Below are positions 1 to 7,850 of a stretch of 50,332 nt of DNA, piece by piece. Under the pieces are notes generated by a model. That model worked only from the letters and a program-made list of their open reading frames with translations, did not search any database and had not been told where the DNA came from. A program made the position numbers and the translations under genes. Source of the stretch: Saprospiraceae bacterium (GTDB taxonomy: Bacteria; Bacteroidota; Bacteroidia; Chitinophagales; Saprospiraceae); the NCBI GenBank assembly GCA_020628855.1, contig JAHDEL010000022.1, positions 1 to 50,332 on the forward strand. Direction: 5' to 3'. Position 1 is the stretch's first letter; every line of letters begins with the position of its first letter.

Positions 1-43
1 ATTCATAATCCTGAGGTCGGCAGTTCAAGCCTGCCTCACGCTA
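1..43 (+). tRNA. 3' part of a tRNA with CAT anticodon (elongator Met or Ile2), truncated by the window edge
   Basis: The anticodon loop (positions 2-8, TTCATAA) carries CAT. It is followed by a 5-nt stem half, a 5-nt variable loop, a T stem GGCAG (19-23) pairing with CTGCC (31-35) around the loop TTCAAGC, and a 7-nt acceptor half with discriminator A at 43. CCA is not encoded. The 3' anticodon stem half is not the G/C-rich form of initiator tRNA, so elongator Met or a lysidine-modified Ile2 is likely. The 5' half lies outside the window. Confidence 0.8.
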
Positions 44-44
44 C

Positions 45-78
45 AAAGGCTCACTTGTTTCAAAGTGAGCCTTTTTTA
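45..78 (+). terminator. Rho-independent terminator after the tRNA
   Basis: A perfect 9-bp stem GGCTCACTT (48-56) / AAGTGAGCC (63-71), extended by A-T pairs, has a 6-nt loop and a run of six T. It ends the tRNA transcript. Confidence 0.9.
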
Positions 79-175
79 TCTGATTGGTTGGTATTCCCAT
101 TATCTATTTCTGTCGGTCCTCCTCACTTCCTTTACTATTTATATTTAAGCTGAGTTTGGTGCAGATTTTTGCTAT

Positions 176-1759
176 GTGATCATAAAAAATTATCTTTATT
201 CAGTGAACACTTCGAATCCAATAGATCATCTTTCTGGCTGGAAGCAATATTTCGACATAGCTGTTGCACCATCTCCAAATCACCTTGTAATCCTAGATAC
301 AAACTTCAACATTTATTACACGAGTAATATTTTCGCAGATTATCTCTACGAATATTTTGGATTGAGAGCAGCAGATGGCATCAATATATTTGAGACTAAA
401 CTCACACTGAGTAAAGTCTTAAAGAATACTCATAAGATTAGAGACGTCATAAATGATCAAAGTGTTGAATATTATGAGCGCTTTCCTATTCCTAAAGGAT
501 TCGGCCATATCAAAGTCGCAGCTAGACCATTCAAGAATAGTCAGCAAGAAATTATCGGCATTTTCATCACTGTGGCTGACCTCACAAAATATACTTTACT
601 CAACCAAACAATACAGAAATCCGAAGCTACCTTACGAGCAGTACTCAACGCATCAGATGATGGTATTTATGCAATAAATGAGAGAGGCAAGATTATCATT
701 GCCAACCAGAAAGCAATCTCTGATTTCAAAATTGCAGGTGGTTACGAAATTCAGGAAGGCATTTTTTTGAATGATGTTATCGAAAAAGAAAGGCTCAAAC
801 GCTGGTATGAAGTCTACTACGATAAAGTATTAGAAGGTAAAAAACTGAGTTGGAAAGGTAATGTCAAACAGCAATCAGGTCAAGACCTCTTTGTATGGAA
901 TAAATACTCGCCTGTCTATAGTGAGGACAAAATTATCGGTGTTGTTGAAGTGAGCAGAGATATTACTGAGACAATCAAGCTAGAAGAGAAAATCAAAGAG
1001 CAGCTCAGCGAATTGGATCGGAAGAATGCAGAATTGAATGAATACATCGAATCTAACCTCCAATTAGAGAATTTTGCCTACATCGCTTCTCATGATTTGA
1101 AAGCTCCTCTCCGTTCTTTGACAAGTTTTGCTCAACTCTTGAAGTCCAAATGTTTTGACCAATTAGATGAAAAGGGGCAGCAATATTTAGACATTGTTAT
1201 AAAGAGCTCTAAGAATATGGAGCTGCTAATTAATGATCTTCTTGTCTATTCAAGAGTAAATGAAACAAAGAAAAAAATTCAAGAACTGCATTTGCCAAAC
1301 TTGATTCTCAGAATTAAGAGTGAGTTGGATGTCGTACTAATGAATACAGATGCTTCTATTATTGAAGAATCTGAATTACCGGTTATACTTGGTGATGAAA
1401 CCATGATCTATCAACTCTTCTCGAATCTCATCTCCAATGGAATCAAGTTTCAACAGCCTGGTTCTACACCTCAGGTAACTATTGAACATCAAGAAAACGA
1501 CACGCATTGGCTATTTAAAATCAAAGACAATGGCATAGGTATTAGTGAGACCAATCAAAGTAAAATCTTTGAGATATTCGAAAAACTCCATAGTTCAGAC
1601 ATCTATGAAGGAACTGGGCTCGGTCTGACGATATGCAAGAAGATTGTACTCCTTCACCAAGGAAGTATCTCTGTAAAGTCGACAGAAGGTGAAGGAAGTG
1701 AATTTCATTTTTCACTAAAGAAACAGCCAACTCTAAAGAGTGGAAATGAAGGAACGTAG
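176..1759 (+). CDS. PAS-domain sensor histidine kinase (soluble)
   Basis: A 527-residue histidine kinase without membrane segments. Two PAS-like regions occupy about residues 25-140 and 150-265, followed by a short coiled coil. The dimerisation/phosphoacceptor helix has SHDLKAPLR with His306. The catalytic domain shows an N-box around Asn417, G1 DNGIGI (451-456) and G2 GTGLGL (479-484). It probably autophosphorylates in the cytoplasm in response to an intracellular or diffusible cue. The start is GTG at 176; no ATG occurs in frame before residue 348, so the PAS region requires this start or one close to it. It converges with the response-regulator gene on the other strand and overlaps its end by 27 bp, so that regulator is a plausible but unproven partner. 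Confidence 0.88.
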   Translation: MIIKNYLYSVNTSNPIDHLSGWKQYFDIAVAPSPNHLVILDTNFNIYYTSNIFADYLYEYFGLRAADGINIFETKLTLSKVLKNTHKIRDVINDQSVEYYERFPIPKGFGHIKVAARPFKNSQQEIIGIFITVADLTKYTLLNQTIQKSEATLRAVLNASDDGIYAINERGKIIIANQKAISDFKIAGGYEIQEGIFLNDVIEKERLKRWYEVYYDKVLEGKKLSWKGNVKQQSGQDLFVWNKYSPVYSEDKIIGVVEVSRDITETIKLEEKIKEQLSELDRKNAELNEYIESNLQLENFAYIASHDLKAPLRSLTSFAQLLKSKCFDQLDEKGQQYLDIVIKSSKNMELLINDLLVYSRVNETKKKIQELHLPNLILRIKSELDVVLMNTDASIIEESELPVILGDETMIYQLFSNLISNGIKFQQPGSTPQVTIEHQENDTHWLFKIKDNGIGISETNQSKIFEIFEKLHSSDIYEGTGLGLTICKKIVLLHQGSISVKSTEGEGSEFHFSLKKQPTLKSGNEGT

Positions 1760-2695
1760 GGTTACAGCATTTTCTAATTTCAATTTTTTCTTCAATCTAT
1801 ATCTAGACATTTGTAGACTCTTTAACTCCACATTTAGGAGTCTTGAGATCTCATAATTATCAAGATTGAGTTTGATGTAACCACAGTGTTTTCTATCTAA
1901 TGATGTTAGATTTGGGTTAATTGCAGTCAATCTAGTGTAGAATTCTTGGTCGATATTCTCAAATGCTTCTTTGAAGTCATCAAACGTATCATCATGAATT
2001 TCCAGGCTATCTATGGCTCTGATTACGCTCTTCAATTTTCTAATGACTTGACTTTCGCTGTTCTCACTGCGTAATTGATCATGACAGTCGTTGAGAGATG
2101 ACTTAATTCTTCTGATGTCTCCAATCAACTTTGTCGAGTCAATTTCCATTGTTATTGCCTTCTTATTCTTCTTTTCTAGGTCTTCCTCGAAAGACTTGAT
2201 ATTCTCCTGATAGCGTTCAGTTTTGATTTCAATAGATTTTTCTAACTCCCGTTTTTGAAAAGAAATAATCTCATTCAGTGATTTCAGCTCAGAGGTTTGC
2301 TTATACAACAATTGTGTATTCTCATACAATTTCAATGCATTATGCACTCTGGCATTCAACTGTACACGCGTAACTGGCTTATTGATGAAGTCAACTGAAC
2401 CATAATCAAAAGCTTCTTCCAATACTTTCTCATCCTGAAGGCCAGTGATAATAATGATTGGTATCTCTTTGAATACCTTGTGCTTCTTGATAGTCTTCAA
2501 GGCTTCAAGACCACCTACTCTTGGCATTTGCCAATCTAATAATATAATATCAGGTTTGTCTTCACCTACTGTTGCTAGCAAGTGCTCACCATCATCAAGC
2601 TCAGAAATAGTATAATTAATATCTCCAAGAAACTCCCTATACAATAGACGATCGTGCAATCGATCATCTACAATCAATATCTTCGGCAGATCCAT
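1733..2695 (-). CDS. Response regulator: REC domain, coiled coil, C-terminal LuxR-like HTH
   Basis: The receiver domain (first ~125 residues) has the acidic pair VDD, the phosphoacceptor Asp in LLDWQMP, and the conserved Thr and Lys (INKP). A long charged coiled coil follows. The C-terminal ~60 residues (LDNYEISRLLNVELKSLQMS and the following basic stretch) resemble the LuxR-like helix-turn-helix that ends many Bacteroidota Y_Y_Y sensor proteins. It is therefore probably a DNA-binding regulator controlled by phosphorylation. ATG at 2695 is preferred over an in-frame GTG at 2716 because it puts the family's typical N-terminus directly before the first beta strand. It is convergent with the kinase at 176-1759 and divergent from the small exported protein at 3045. 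Its target is unknown. Confidence 0.85.
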   Translation of the reverse strand: MDLPKILIVDDRLHDRLLYREFLGDINYTISELDDGEHLLATVGEDKPDIILLDWQMPRVGGLEALKTIKKHKVFKEIPIIIITGLQDEKVLEEAFDYGSVDFINKPVTRVQLNARVHNALKLYENTQLLYKQTSELKSLNEIISFQKRELEKSIEIKTERYQENIKSFEEDLEKKNKKAITMEIDSTKLIGDIRRIKSSLNDCHDQLRSENSESQVIRKLKSVIRAIDSLEIHDDTFDDFKEAFENIDQEFYTRLTAINPNLTSLDRKHCGYIKLNLDNYEISRLLNVELKSLQMSRYRLKKKLKLENAVTLRSFISTL

Positions 2696-2713
2696 AGTGT
2701 TACGTTTTCTCAG

Positions 2714-2736
2714 CACAACTAGATAATATAGTTGTG
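2714..2736. repeat. 8-bp perfect inverted repeat upstream of the response regulator
   Basis: CACAACTA (2714-2721) and TAGTTGTG (2729-2736) are separated by 7 nt. The repeat ends 19 bp upstream of the regulator start at 2695. It could be an operator dyad for autoregulation or a leader hairpin; nothing in the sequence decides which. Confidence 0.6.
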
Positions 2737-2781
2737 TTGTTGTTCTATATCGTACTAATGATTTCTTAAGACCTACATAAT

Positions 2782-2800
2782 AGAGTGATTTTTACACTCT
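2782..2800. repeat. 6-bp inverted repeat in the divergent intergenic region
   Basis: AGAGTG (2782-2787) and CACTCT (2795-2800) are separated by ATTTTTA. It lies in the 349-bp region (2696-3044) between the response regulator and the small exported protein. It has no long T-run on either side, so an operator is as likely as a terminator. The rest of this region holds the promoter block of the next gene and no convincing gene. Confidence 0.45.
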
Positions 2801-2930
2801 CAGCCCCTACAATAATTTTCTATTTCGAAATAAATATCTTTATCATGCTGCATTAAAGCACTATATATATAATAATAAATAATAATATGTAGGGTCTTCC
2901 CACTGTAATTTCCCTTGATTCCTTGGTGAA

Positions 2931-2997
2931 TTATACTCTTTGTAGTGGATTTGTAGAGTTCATGAGATTCTTTGGTAGTAGCTAAAATCTTGAAACC
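2931..2997 (+). promoter_or_regulatory. Conserved upstream regulatory block A with phased GTAG repeats
   Basis: Direct repeats of GTAG begin at 2942, 2953 and 2975, spacings of 11 and 22 bp, so they lie on one face of the helix. The last one ends 8-9 bp before the TTG of the -33 box at 2990. The same arrangement with the same spacings recurs at 3679-3745 in front of the paralogous gene. It is probably a binding site for an activator acting from just upstream of -33. Confidence 0.7.
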
Positions 2998-3020
2998 CGC
3001 ATAACACGCTCTTACATTTG
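2990..3020 (+). promoter_or_regulatory. Bacteroidota promoter of the first small exported protein
   Basis: TTG (2990-2992), a 20-nt spacer and TACATTTG (3013-3020) match the Bacteroidota TTTG / TAnnTTTG consensus. The predicted transcript begins within about 10 nt downstream and has a short leader before the ATG at 3045. Confidence 0.75.
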
Positions 3021-3044
3021 TATTGTAATTAGAACACAACAATC

Positions 3045-3416
3045 ATGACAACGACTTTCCAAAAATTAATCATAGCACTTGTAGTAATCTTGAATGCAAC
3101 ATTACTCTTTGCTAACAACAATCCAGAGAATACTAATACTGCAGTATTAACTAATACATCTGTTGAAGTATATGCTGCTGAGAATAGTCAATTAATTTCT
3201 GTGACTGAGTCTGATAAGAATATGAGATTTGTTGCAAAAACAACTATTGCATTCATACAATTAGTTAATCAAGATAGTGAAATCGAATTTCAAATGCCGA
3301 TTGGCAGTGATATTGTAAATCTTGGACTCGAAAATTTTACAAGCGGTAACTACGAAATTAAGTTACTCCATGAAGGTTCGGATGAGTTTAGTACAACTTA
3401 TCTAACTATAAAATAA
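3045..3416 (+). CDS. Small exported protein, first of a paralogous pair
   Basis: A 123-residue protein with a Sec signal peptide (basic start, hydrophobic residues about 8-22, ending LLFANN) and no lipobox. The C-terminal half, containing EFQMPIGS and ending in a beta-rich LENF...GNYEIKLL segment, is clearly paralogous to the protein at 3803-4183. It resembles a short beta-sandwich module such as the T9SS sorting type: the last ~50 residues have the order of a strand-turn-strand C-terminal signal, but without an obvious cargo domain. I do not recognise a family or function. The gene is monocistronic, with its own promoter (2990-3020), upstream GTAG sites and a strong terminator. Confidence 0.75.
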   Translation: MTTTFQKLIIALVVILNATLLFANNNPENTNTAVLTNTSVEVYAAENSQLISVTESDKNMRFVAKTTIAFIQLVNQDSEIEFQMPIGSDIVNLGLENFTSGNYEIKLLHEGSDEFSTTYLTIK

Positions 3417-3431
3417 AACTTCCAAACTGAA

Positions 3432-3462
3432 TGGGCCCATAATGATGGGCCTACTTTTTTTT
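3432..3462 (+). terminator. Rho-independent terminator after the first small exported gene
   Basis: GGGCCCAT and ATGGGC(CT) form a G/C-rich stem around a short AATG loop, followed by eight consecutive T. Confidence 0.85.
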
Positions 3463-3540
3463 AGCATTTTTCCAAAAACTACTGCAATTGAGAAGCCTGA
3501 GCAATCATTATGCCTCACGACTTACCAAATTTCTTTGAAT

Positions 3541-3560
3541 TTCTGATTAGGTGATCAGAA
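3541..3560. repeat. 7-bp inverted repeat in the intergenic region
   Basis: TTCTGAT (3541-3547) and ATCAGAA (3554-3560) are separated by 6 nt. It lies in the 386-bp gap between the two small exported genes, whose other contents are the terminator at 3432-3462 and the promoter block at 3679-3765. No gene is supported in this gap. It may be a regulator site or chance. Confidence 0.4.
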
Positions 3561-3678
3561 CTGGTTTTAACAGAAGAATCGTAAATAGTCAAACAATATA
3601 AAGGTAAACCTCTCGGGCTTCCTCAGTAGTATCCTTCCCCTCCCTTATCATATTCTAATTAACTGTATATCAATACCT

Positions 3679-3745
3679 TACACTCTGTAGTGCTTTTGTA
3701 GTACTTGAGTATAAAGCGTGTAGTAGACGATATCTTGATAGCCTT
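3679..3745 (+). promoter_or_regulatory. Conserved upstream regulatory block B with phased GTAG repeats
   Basis: GTAG repeats begin at 3687, 3698 and 3720 (spacings 11 and 22 bp), exactly as in block A (2942, 2953, 2975). Flanking matches include TTAyACTCT on the left and ATCTTGA on the right, the latter overlapping the -33 box. Conservation of motif, spacing and position relative to -33, while the sequence between motifs has diverged, points to a selected protein-binding site. Confidence 0.7.
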
Positions 3746-3765
3746 CAGAAGCTGATATATCTTTG
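3735..3765 (+). promoter_or_regulatory. Bacteroidota promoter of the second small exported protein
   Basis: TTG (3735-3737), a 20-nt spacer and TATCTTTG (3758-3765). The spacer length is identical to that of the paralogous promoter at 2990-3020. The ATG follows at 3803. Confidence 0.78.
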
Positions 3766-3802
3766 AAGTATTAAATCGTTAGACAACTTAAATTTTACAA
3801 TC

Positions 3803-4183
3803 ATGAGAACTACTTACTTCACTTCCATTTCTGCTTTAGCATTCATGTTCTTATCTTTTACAGTAGCTGCAAATAATGTTGATCCTGTATCAAATACAAC
3901 AGTACTACTAGAAGAAGAAGGGGTGACATTTGTTGTTGAAGCAAGTTTAAACTCAGCATTTAAGTCAATCAATTACTCAGACAACAGTTTCAATTTACAA
4001 ACTGAAGACGTAATCCAATTTGTACAATTGATTAATAATAAAGGTGAGGTCGAGTTCCAAATGCCTATTGGCAGTAGCTCTGTCCATTTATCACTTGAAA
4101 ATTTTGAAGCAGGTGACTACTCCTTCAATTTACTTTTAAGCGGTAGTGAAGAATTCACCACTACCACGCTCAGCATTAAATAA
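3803..4183 (+). CDS. Small exported protein, second of a paralogous pair
   Basis: A 126-residue protein with a Sec signal peptide (hydrophobic residues about 8-22, SFTVAANN). It shares with the 3045-3416 product the pattern FVQLIN..GEVEFQMPIGS, LENFEAGDYSFNLL and a Thr-rich final strand ending in SIK, which establishes tandem duplication. N-terminal halves have diverged much more than the C-terminal halves. The conserved part may be a secretion or surface-anchoring module or a small adhesive fold. No catalytic residues or known domain were recognised. The sequence immediately before the ATG (CAATC) also matches the paralogue. Confidence 0.75.
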   Translation: MRTTYFTSISALAFMFLSFTVAANNVDPVSNTTVLLEEEGVTFVVEASLNSAFKSINYSDNSFNLQTEDVIQFVQLINNKGEVEFQMPIGSSSVHLSLENFEAGDYSFNLLLSGSEEFTTTTLSIK

Positions 4184-4231
4184 GTTAAGGTCATTTTAGA
4201 ACACGTCGGGAAAGCCCGATAACACAACTTC

Positions 4232-4268
4232 CAAAAAAGACCAGGTCTTCATTGACTTGGTCTTTTTA
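4232..4268 (+). terminator. Rho-independent terminator after the second small exported gene
   Basis: AAAGACCAGGTC and GACTTGGTCTTT form a stem around TTCATT with one internal mismatch, and a T-run follows. The T-run overlaps the start of the next promoter. Confidence 0.8.
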
Positions 4269-4302
4269 TTTGTACCTACCCTATTTGGTTTTCCTACCTT
4301 TG
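4269..4302 (+). promoter_or_regulatory. Promoter of the YhhN-family gene
   Basis: A perfect -7 box TACCTTTG lies at 4295-4302, and TTTG at 4269-4272 sits 22 nt upstream (a little long). The ATG at 4320 is 17 nt after the box, which argues against a start further upstream at 4257. Confidence 0.65.
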
Positions 4303-4319
4303 CACGAGATAACCAAGAG

Positions 4320-4979
4320 ATGAAGAAAATACTCACCGCACTTTACTTTGCAATACTATTAGGCGAATTACTCGGCATTTACTTTGAAAGTGTCACAAGG
4401 TGGATCACCAAGCCATTACTTATGTCAGTATTACTCATCTTTTATGTCACTACTTCAAAAGTGAAGAACCCTCTAGTTATGCTTGCTTTGATAACTGCAT
4501 TACTCGGTGATCTCTTCTTATTGATAAATATCGGAAACCTCTTCGTCTTGGGGCTATTCTGCTTCATGATTATGCATTTAATGTATCTGTACTTATTCTG
4601 GAAAGATAGAGGTGATATTGTTATCACTGATTGGATATCTGCTGGATCTGTTTTGGGAGCCGCTATACTGGCCATTGTCTTCTTTATTCCTCACACTGGA
4701 AGTTTGATGAATCATGTAGTAATGTATATTGTCATCATTGCTACAATGACGATTGCTGCTATATTTAGAAAAAAAGCTCTTAATGGCTATTTCATGGTAG
4801 TCTTCGGTGCTCTTCTCTTTATGGTAAGTGATACCCTCCTAGCCGTAGATAAGTTTGTCACTCCTCTATTATTAATTAATGTACTGGTAATGCTCACCTA
4901 TGGTTTAGCACAATATTGTATAATTGAAGGTTATAGCAGAGGAGAATTGAGTGATATTAATTCACCTCAAATTTCTTAA
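4320..4979 (+). CDS. YhhN / TMEM86-family integral membrane protein (lysoplasmalogenase-like)
   Basis: A ~219-residue polytopic protein with about eight hydrophobic helices. Family-typical features are TKPLLM near residue 30, ALLGDLFLL near 65-75 and MVSDTLLA near 180, the two Asp-containing helices of the YhhN/TMEM86 family. TMEM86B hydrolyses the vinyl ether bond of lysoplasmalogen; the bacterial members' substrate is mostly untested. The open frame runs up to 4257, but the -7 promoter box at 4295-4302 lies inside that extension, so ATG 4320 is chosen. It is convergent with the lipoprotein gene below, overlapping by 23 bp. Confidence 0.8.
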   Translation: MKKILTALYFAILLGELLGIYFESVTRWITKPLLMSVLLIFYVTTSKVKNPLVMLALITALLGDLFLLINIGNLFVLGLFCFMIMHLMYLYLFWKDRGDIVITDWISAGSVLGAAILAIVFFIPHTGSLMNHVVMYIVIIATMTIAAIFRKKALNGYFMVVFGALLFMVSDTLLAVDKFVTPLLLINVLVMLTYGLAQYCIIEGYSRGELSDINSPQIS

Positions 4980-5265
4980 GTGTTCCTAGAATTGGGTCGG
5001 GTCTTTGAGGCTTAGAAGGTTTCTCAGGAAAAGCTATTGTGTCTATCACCTCTCTACCAACCCAAGTATCTATTAATGAATCAACATAGAACTCTGCTTG
5101 GTCAATTGCTTTTTCTTTACATTCCTGTATTTTACCAGCCTTGTATTCAGCAATTCTTGTATTGAAGCGCTCCCTTAATATCTTCTCTTCATCTAATTTC
5201 TGTACACATGAAAGGAACATGAGCGAAACTAAAAAGAGCAAGATATAGCGGTGAGCATGCGACAT
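4957..5265 (-). CDS. Small lipoprotein downstream of lptB (second of two)
   Basis: A 102-residue protein with a signal peptide and a clear lipobox LMFLSC, so it is lipidated at Cys20. The mature chain is highly charged and helical, with a second Cys in QECKEKAIDQAEFYVDSL, then a Pro-rich tail (KPSKPQRPDP). The pattern L-D/E-x-x-K-I/V-L-x-x-R and C-(13 residues)-S-I/L is shared with the upstream lipoprotein at 5265-5510, so the two look like diverged tandem copies. The start codon shares one base with the upstream stop (TAATG type), indicating translational coupling. The function is unknown; the location after lptB suggests envelope biogenesis. Confidence 0.75.
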   Translation of the reverse strand: MSHAHRYILLFLVSLMFLSCVQKLDEEKILRERFNTRIAEYKAGKIQECKEKAIDQAEFYVDSLIDTWVGREVIDTIAFPEKPSKPQRPDPILGTLKKFEVN

Positions 5266-5510
5266 TATTTCTCTATTAGATCTCTAATTTCTTTGATTTG
5301 TTTCAATTTAATTGAGTCAAGTGCTTCTTGATAATATTGATCAAAATCTTTATCACATAAGGTGTCAGTTAATCGTCTGATACTATCCCTTTTTCTTGAG
5401 TACAATGAATCAGCTCTTCTCTCTAGCACTTTCTTTCTCTCTAGTTGTTCATACTCTCCACAACTTGTCACAAAGAAACAACAAAGGATGACAATACTTA
5501 ACCTCAGCAT
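5265..5510 (-). CDS. Small lipoprotein downstream of lptB (first of two)
   Basis: An 81-residue protein: hydrophobic N-terminus, lipobox FVTSC (Cys17), then a strongly charged, predicted alpha-helical chain rich in Arg/Lys/Glu with one internal Cys (TLCDK) and a DSIKLKQ helix. Its start overlaps the lptB stop by one base and its stop overlaps the next start by one base, so the three genes are probably translated together. It is related to the 4957-5265 product. No family recognised; a periplasmic or inner-leaflet outer-membrane location is inferred. Confidence 0.72.
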   Translation of the reverse strand: MLRLSIVILCCFFVTSCGEYEQLERKKVLERRADSLYSRKRDSIRRLTDTLCDKDFDQYYQEALDSIKLKQIKEIRDLIEK

Positions 5511-6253
5511 TAGAGTTGGATATTCTTTTTCTTTAGTTCAAAATTCTGGCCTAGGTACACTTTTCTTACCATTTCATCATTCGCAAGGTCTTCTGCCGAA
5601 CCAGCCCTCAATATTTTTCCTTCGAACATGAGATATGCCCTATCGGTTATTGATAAGGTTTCTTGTACATTATGATCAGTGATCAATATGCCAATGTTCT
5701 TATTTTTCAACTTTGCTACAATGTATTGAATGTCTTCTACAGCAATTGGATCGATCCCTGCAAAAGGCTCATCTAATAAAATGAACTTGGGATCACTAGC
5801 TAGTGCTCTTGCTATTTCTGTTCTTCGCCGTTCTCCACCACTTAAGCTATCTCCATTGTTCTTTCGCACTTTTTGTAGCCCAAACTCCTCGATTAAAGAC
5901 TCTAGCTTGTCTTTCTGTTCAGACTTTGACAAAGTCATCATTTCAAGAATGGCAGCAATATTATCTTCTACTGATAACTTTCTAAATACAGATGCCTCTT
6001 GCGGAAGATAACCAATGCCTTTTTGTGCTCGCTTATACATTGGCAGCTCAGTAATATCTTCATCATCATAATATACTCTTCCTTTAGTGGGTTTGACAAA
6101 ACCCACAGTCATGTAAAATGTTGTGGTTTTACCAGCTCCATTAGGACCAAGTAACCCTACAATTTCACCCTGCTTGACATCGAGAGAGACTGATCTAACA
6201 ACCTCTCTAGAGCCATATACTTTAACGAGTTCTTCTGCTCTTAATACAGTCAT
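5510..6253 (-). CDS. lptB: LPS export ABC transporter ATP-binding protein LptB
   Basis: 247 residues. Walker [10 protein letters not shown] (about 36-44), Q-loop QEASVF, signature [15 protein letters not shown], Walker B FILLDEPF and a switch His in [10 protein letters not shown] are all present. These residues, including the ERRR following the signature and the DHNVQETL switch region, are typical of LptB, the ATPase that with LptFG extracts lipopolysaccharide from the inner membrane and drives it onto the LptCA bridge. The length matches the family. It is part of a minus-strand operon with 1-nt gaps or overlaps (6255 to 5265). Confidence 0.95.
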   Translation of the reverse strand: MTVLRAEELVKVYGSREVVRSVSLDVKQGEIVGLLGPNGAGKTTTFYMTVGFVKPTKGRVYYDDEDITELPMYKRAQKGIGYLPQEASVFRKLSVEDNIAAILEMMTLSKSEQKDKLESLIEEFGLQKVRKNNGDSLSGGERRRTEIARALASDPKFILLDEPFAGIDPIAVEDIQYIVAKLKNKNIGILITDHNVQETLSITDRAYLMFEGKILRAGSAEDLANDEMVRKVYLGQNFELKKKNIQL

Positions 6254-6254
6254 A

Positions 6255-7850
6255 TTATTCTATACTATCCCAATCTATTGTTAATTCAATATCCCAGTCT
6301 TCTCTTAATCCTTCAATTTTTACTTGTTTGACTATTTCAGGAAATCTTCTTTCTTCATAAGATCCCGTATCCCATCTACCATTGTTATTCTGATCTTCTA
6401 TAATCTTAGCGTTATAATTTCCTGGCGCAAGTGCGTCTATACTCTGCGTGCTATTACCTACAAAAGTATACTCTCTTACCTTCTTCTGCTTTTCATCATA
6501 TAATTCAAAAACATATTGCGCTATCGTATCTGGAGGTGTAAATGTCAAATTCACTTTACTGAATTGATCTGATCCTTTGGTAACAAATATTAATTCAAGA
6601 CTATCATTTACTTGCCCATAGATATCTTTCACAGCTCCTGGAAAGAGATTCAAAATATATTGCTCCTTCGCTTTTCGTATTCCTTCGATAAAAATGTCTC
6701 TACCTTTATGTGTTACTTCCAATTTGACAAATTGCTCACTCGTATCTTTCAAAGAAAAGAAATCTAAATCCAAGGAATCAATCGGATTACTCATACGCAA
6801 TTCGAGAGGTGAGCTTGGATATGTCTGAGGTAATCTTGGAGATAAGCTCTGTAAGTACATTAGACTATCAACAATTGTTTTTGGCTTACGCCAATTCAGC
6901 GTATCTGTAACTTCATCAAGGCTCAGAGTTACAATAGAATTAGTATCTAATGGACTATCAAACCAGACAAATAATGTATCCTTCTGCCATTCTTGATAGA
7001 TAACTTCAGAATTATTACAAAGGATATCATGATCCTGTGGTTCGGCTGTCATGGCAATGCATAGCTTTTGAGGGTGATGATGCCGAACGTCCAACAATTC
7101 TGATGAAGACTCAGAAAACATCAATAATTCAACTGACTGAGTAACTGTAGAATCATATTTCATTACTAGAGTCGAATCTGCAAATGCAACTAGTTCAGGG
7201 GGACCATCGTAGGTGAAATTGAGATTGTTATCTAGTAAAGCATAGATTTGAAAAGTATCATTCTTAATATTCGAAATTTTGAAGCCTCCTGATTCATTTG
7301 TCCGCCCTAAATAATACGGTCTACTTGTTGTGAGAACTGTATCTGCTAGATCGTCATACAATTGGATATTTACCCCTTCTATTGGTTCGCGCGTTATCGC
7401 ATCAATCACTCGTCCAGTAACCTCCAGGCTATCAATTACATCTCCAGTAGAAAAGACATAGGTCAAATTCTCAGCAGGATTACCTTCCGTGAAATCCACT
7501 ATTGATTCACCAAAGTTGATGACATAAGTTGTGCTGTCTCTGAGTACTTCATCAGGGTGAAGTTCGAATGTGAGCGTTTTACGCTTTAGATTTATTTCTG
7601 GTGTTTCTTCAAGCGGAGGAGAAACTATTATTTGACTTTTGTTTTGCAACTTGACCCATTCATTAAACTGGATGGAGACAGGACTTCCGTCCCATTGAGT
7701 TTGCATATTCTCTGTAGAATACTCCGTTAGAATGCCTGGTGCACTTTCATCTTTCTCGCCACCTCCAAGTGTACTATTGACTCTTGCACATGAGCACACA
7801 AGCATAATACAAAGTAGAGAAAAGAAAATTGAGCATTGTGAATTAGACAT
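6255..7850 (-). CDS. Lipoprotein with N-terminal Big_5 (SbsA Ig-like) domain
   Basis: 531 residues. Signal peptide with lipobox MLVCSC, then [17 protein letters not shown], which is the characteristic GG-x-KD-x-x-P entry to a Big_5 domain (about residues 35-135). A carboxypeptidase-regulatory-like beta module ([23 protein letters not shown], about 145-215) follows, then further beta-rich regions and a C-terminal segment [20 protein letters not shown] that is conserved in this Bacteroidota family. These proteins are predicted outer-membrane lipoproteins of unknown function. The gene overlaps the flavin reductase gene by 8 bp and is separated from lptB by 1 bp. Confidence 0.82.
   Translation of the reverse strand: MSNSQCSIFFSLLCIMLVCSCARVNSTLGGGEKDESAPGILTEYSTENMQTQWDGSPVSIQFNEWVKLQNKSQIIVSPPLEETPEINLKRKTLTFELHPDEVLRDSTTYVINFGESIVDFTEGNPAENLTYVFSTGDVIDSLEVTGRVIDAITREPIEGVNIQLYDDLADTVLTTSRPYYLGRTNESGGFKISNIKNDTFQIYALLDNNLNFTYDGPPELVAFADSTLVMKYDSTVTQSVELLMFSESSSELLDVRHHHPQKLCIAMTAEPQDHDILCNNSEVIYQEWQKDTLFVWFDSPLDTNSIVTLSLDEVTDTLNWRKPKTIVDSLMYLQSLSPRLPQTYPSSPLELRMSNPIDSLDLDFFSLKDTSEQFVKLEVTHKGRDIFIEGIRKAKEQYILNLFPGAVKDIYGQVNDSLELIFVTKGSDQFSKVNLTFTPPDTIAQYVFELYDEKQKKVREYTFVGNSTQSIDALAPGNYNAKIIEDQNNNGRWDTGSYEERRFPEIVKQVKIEGLREDWDIELTIDWDSIE

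Noticed and set aside
2800-3042. 80-codon open frame on the minus strand before the first small exported gene
   Set aside because: It lies across the phased GTAG block and promoter of the divergent gene, has a low-complexity Ile/Tyr segment and no family resemblance; it is taken as chance.
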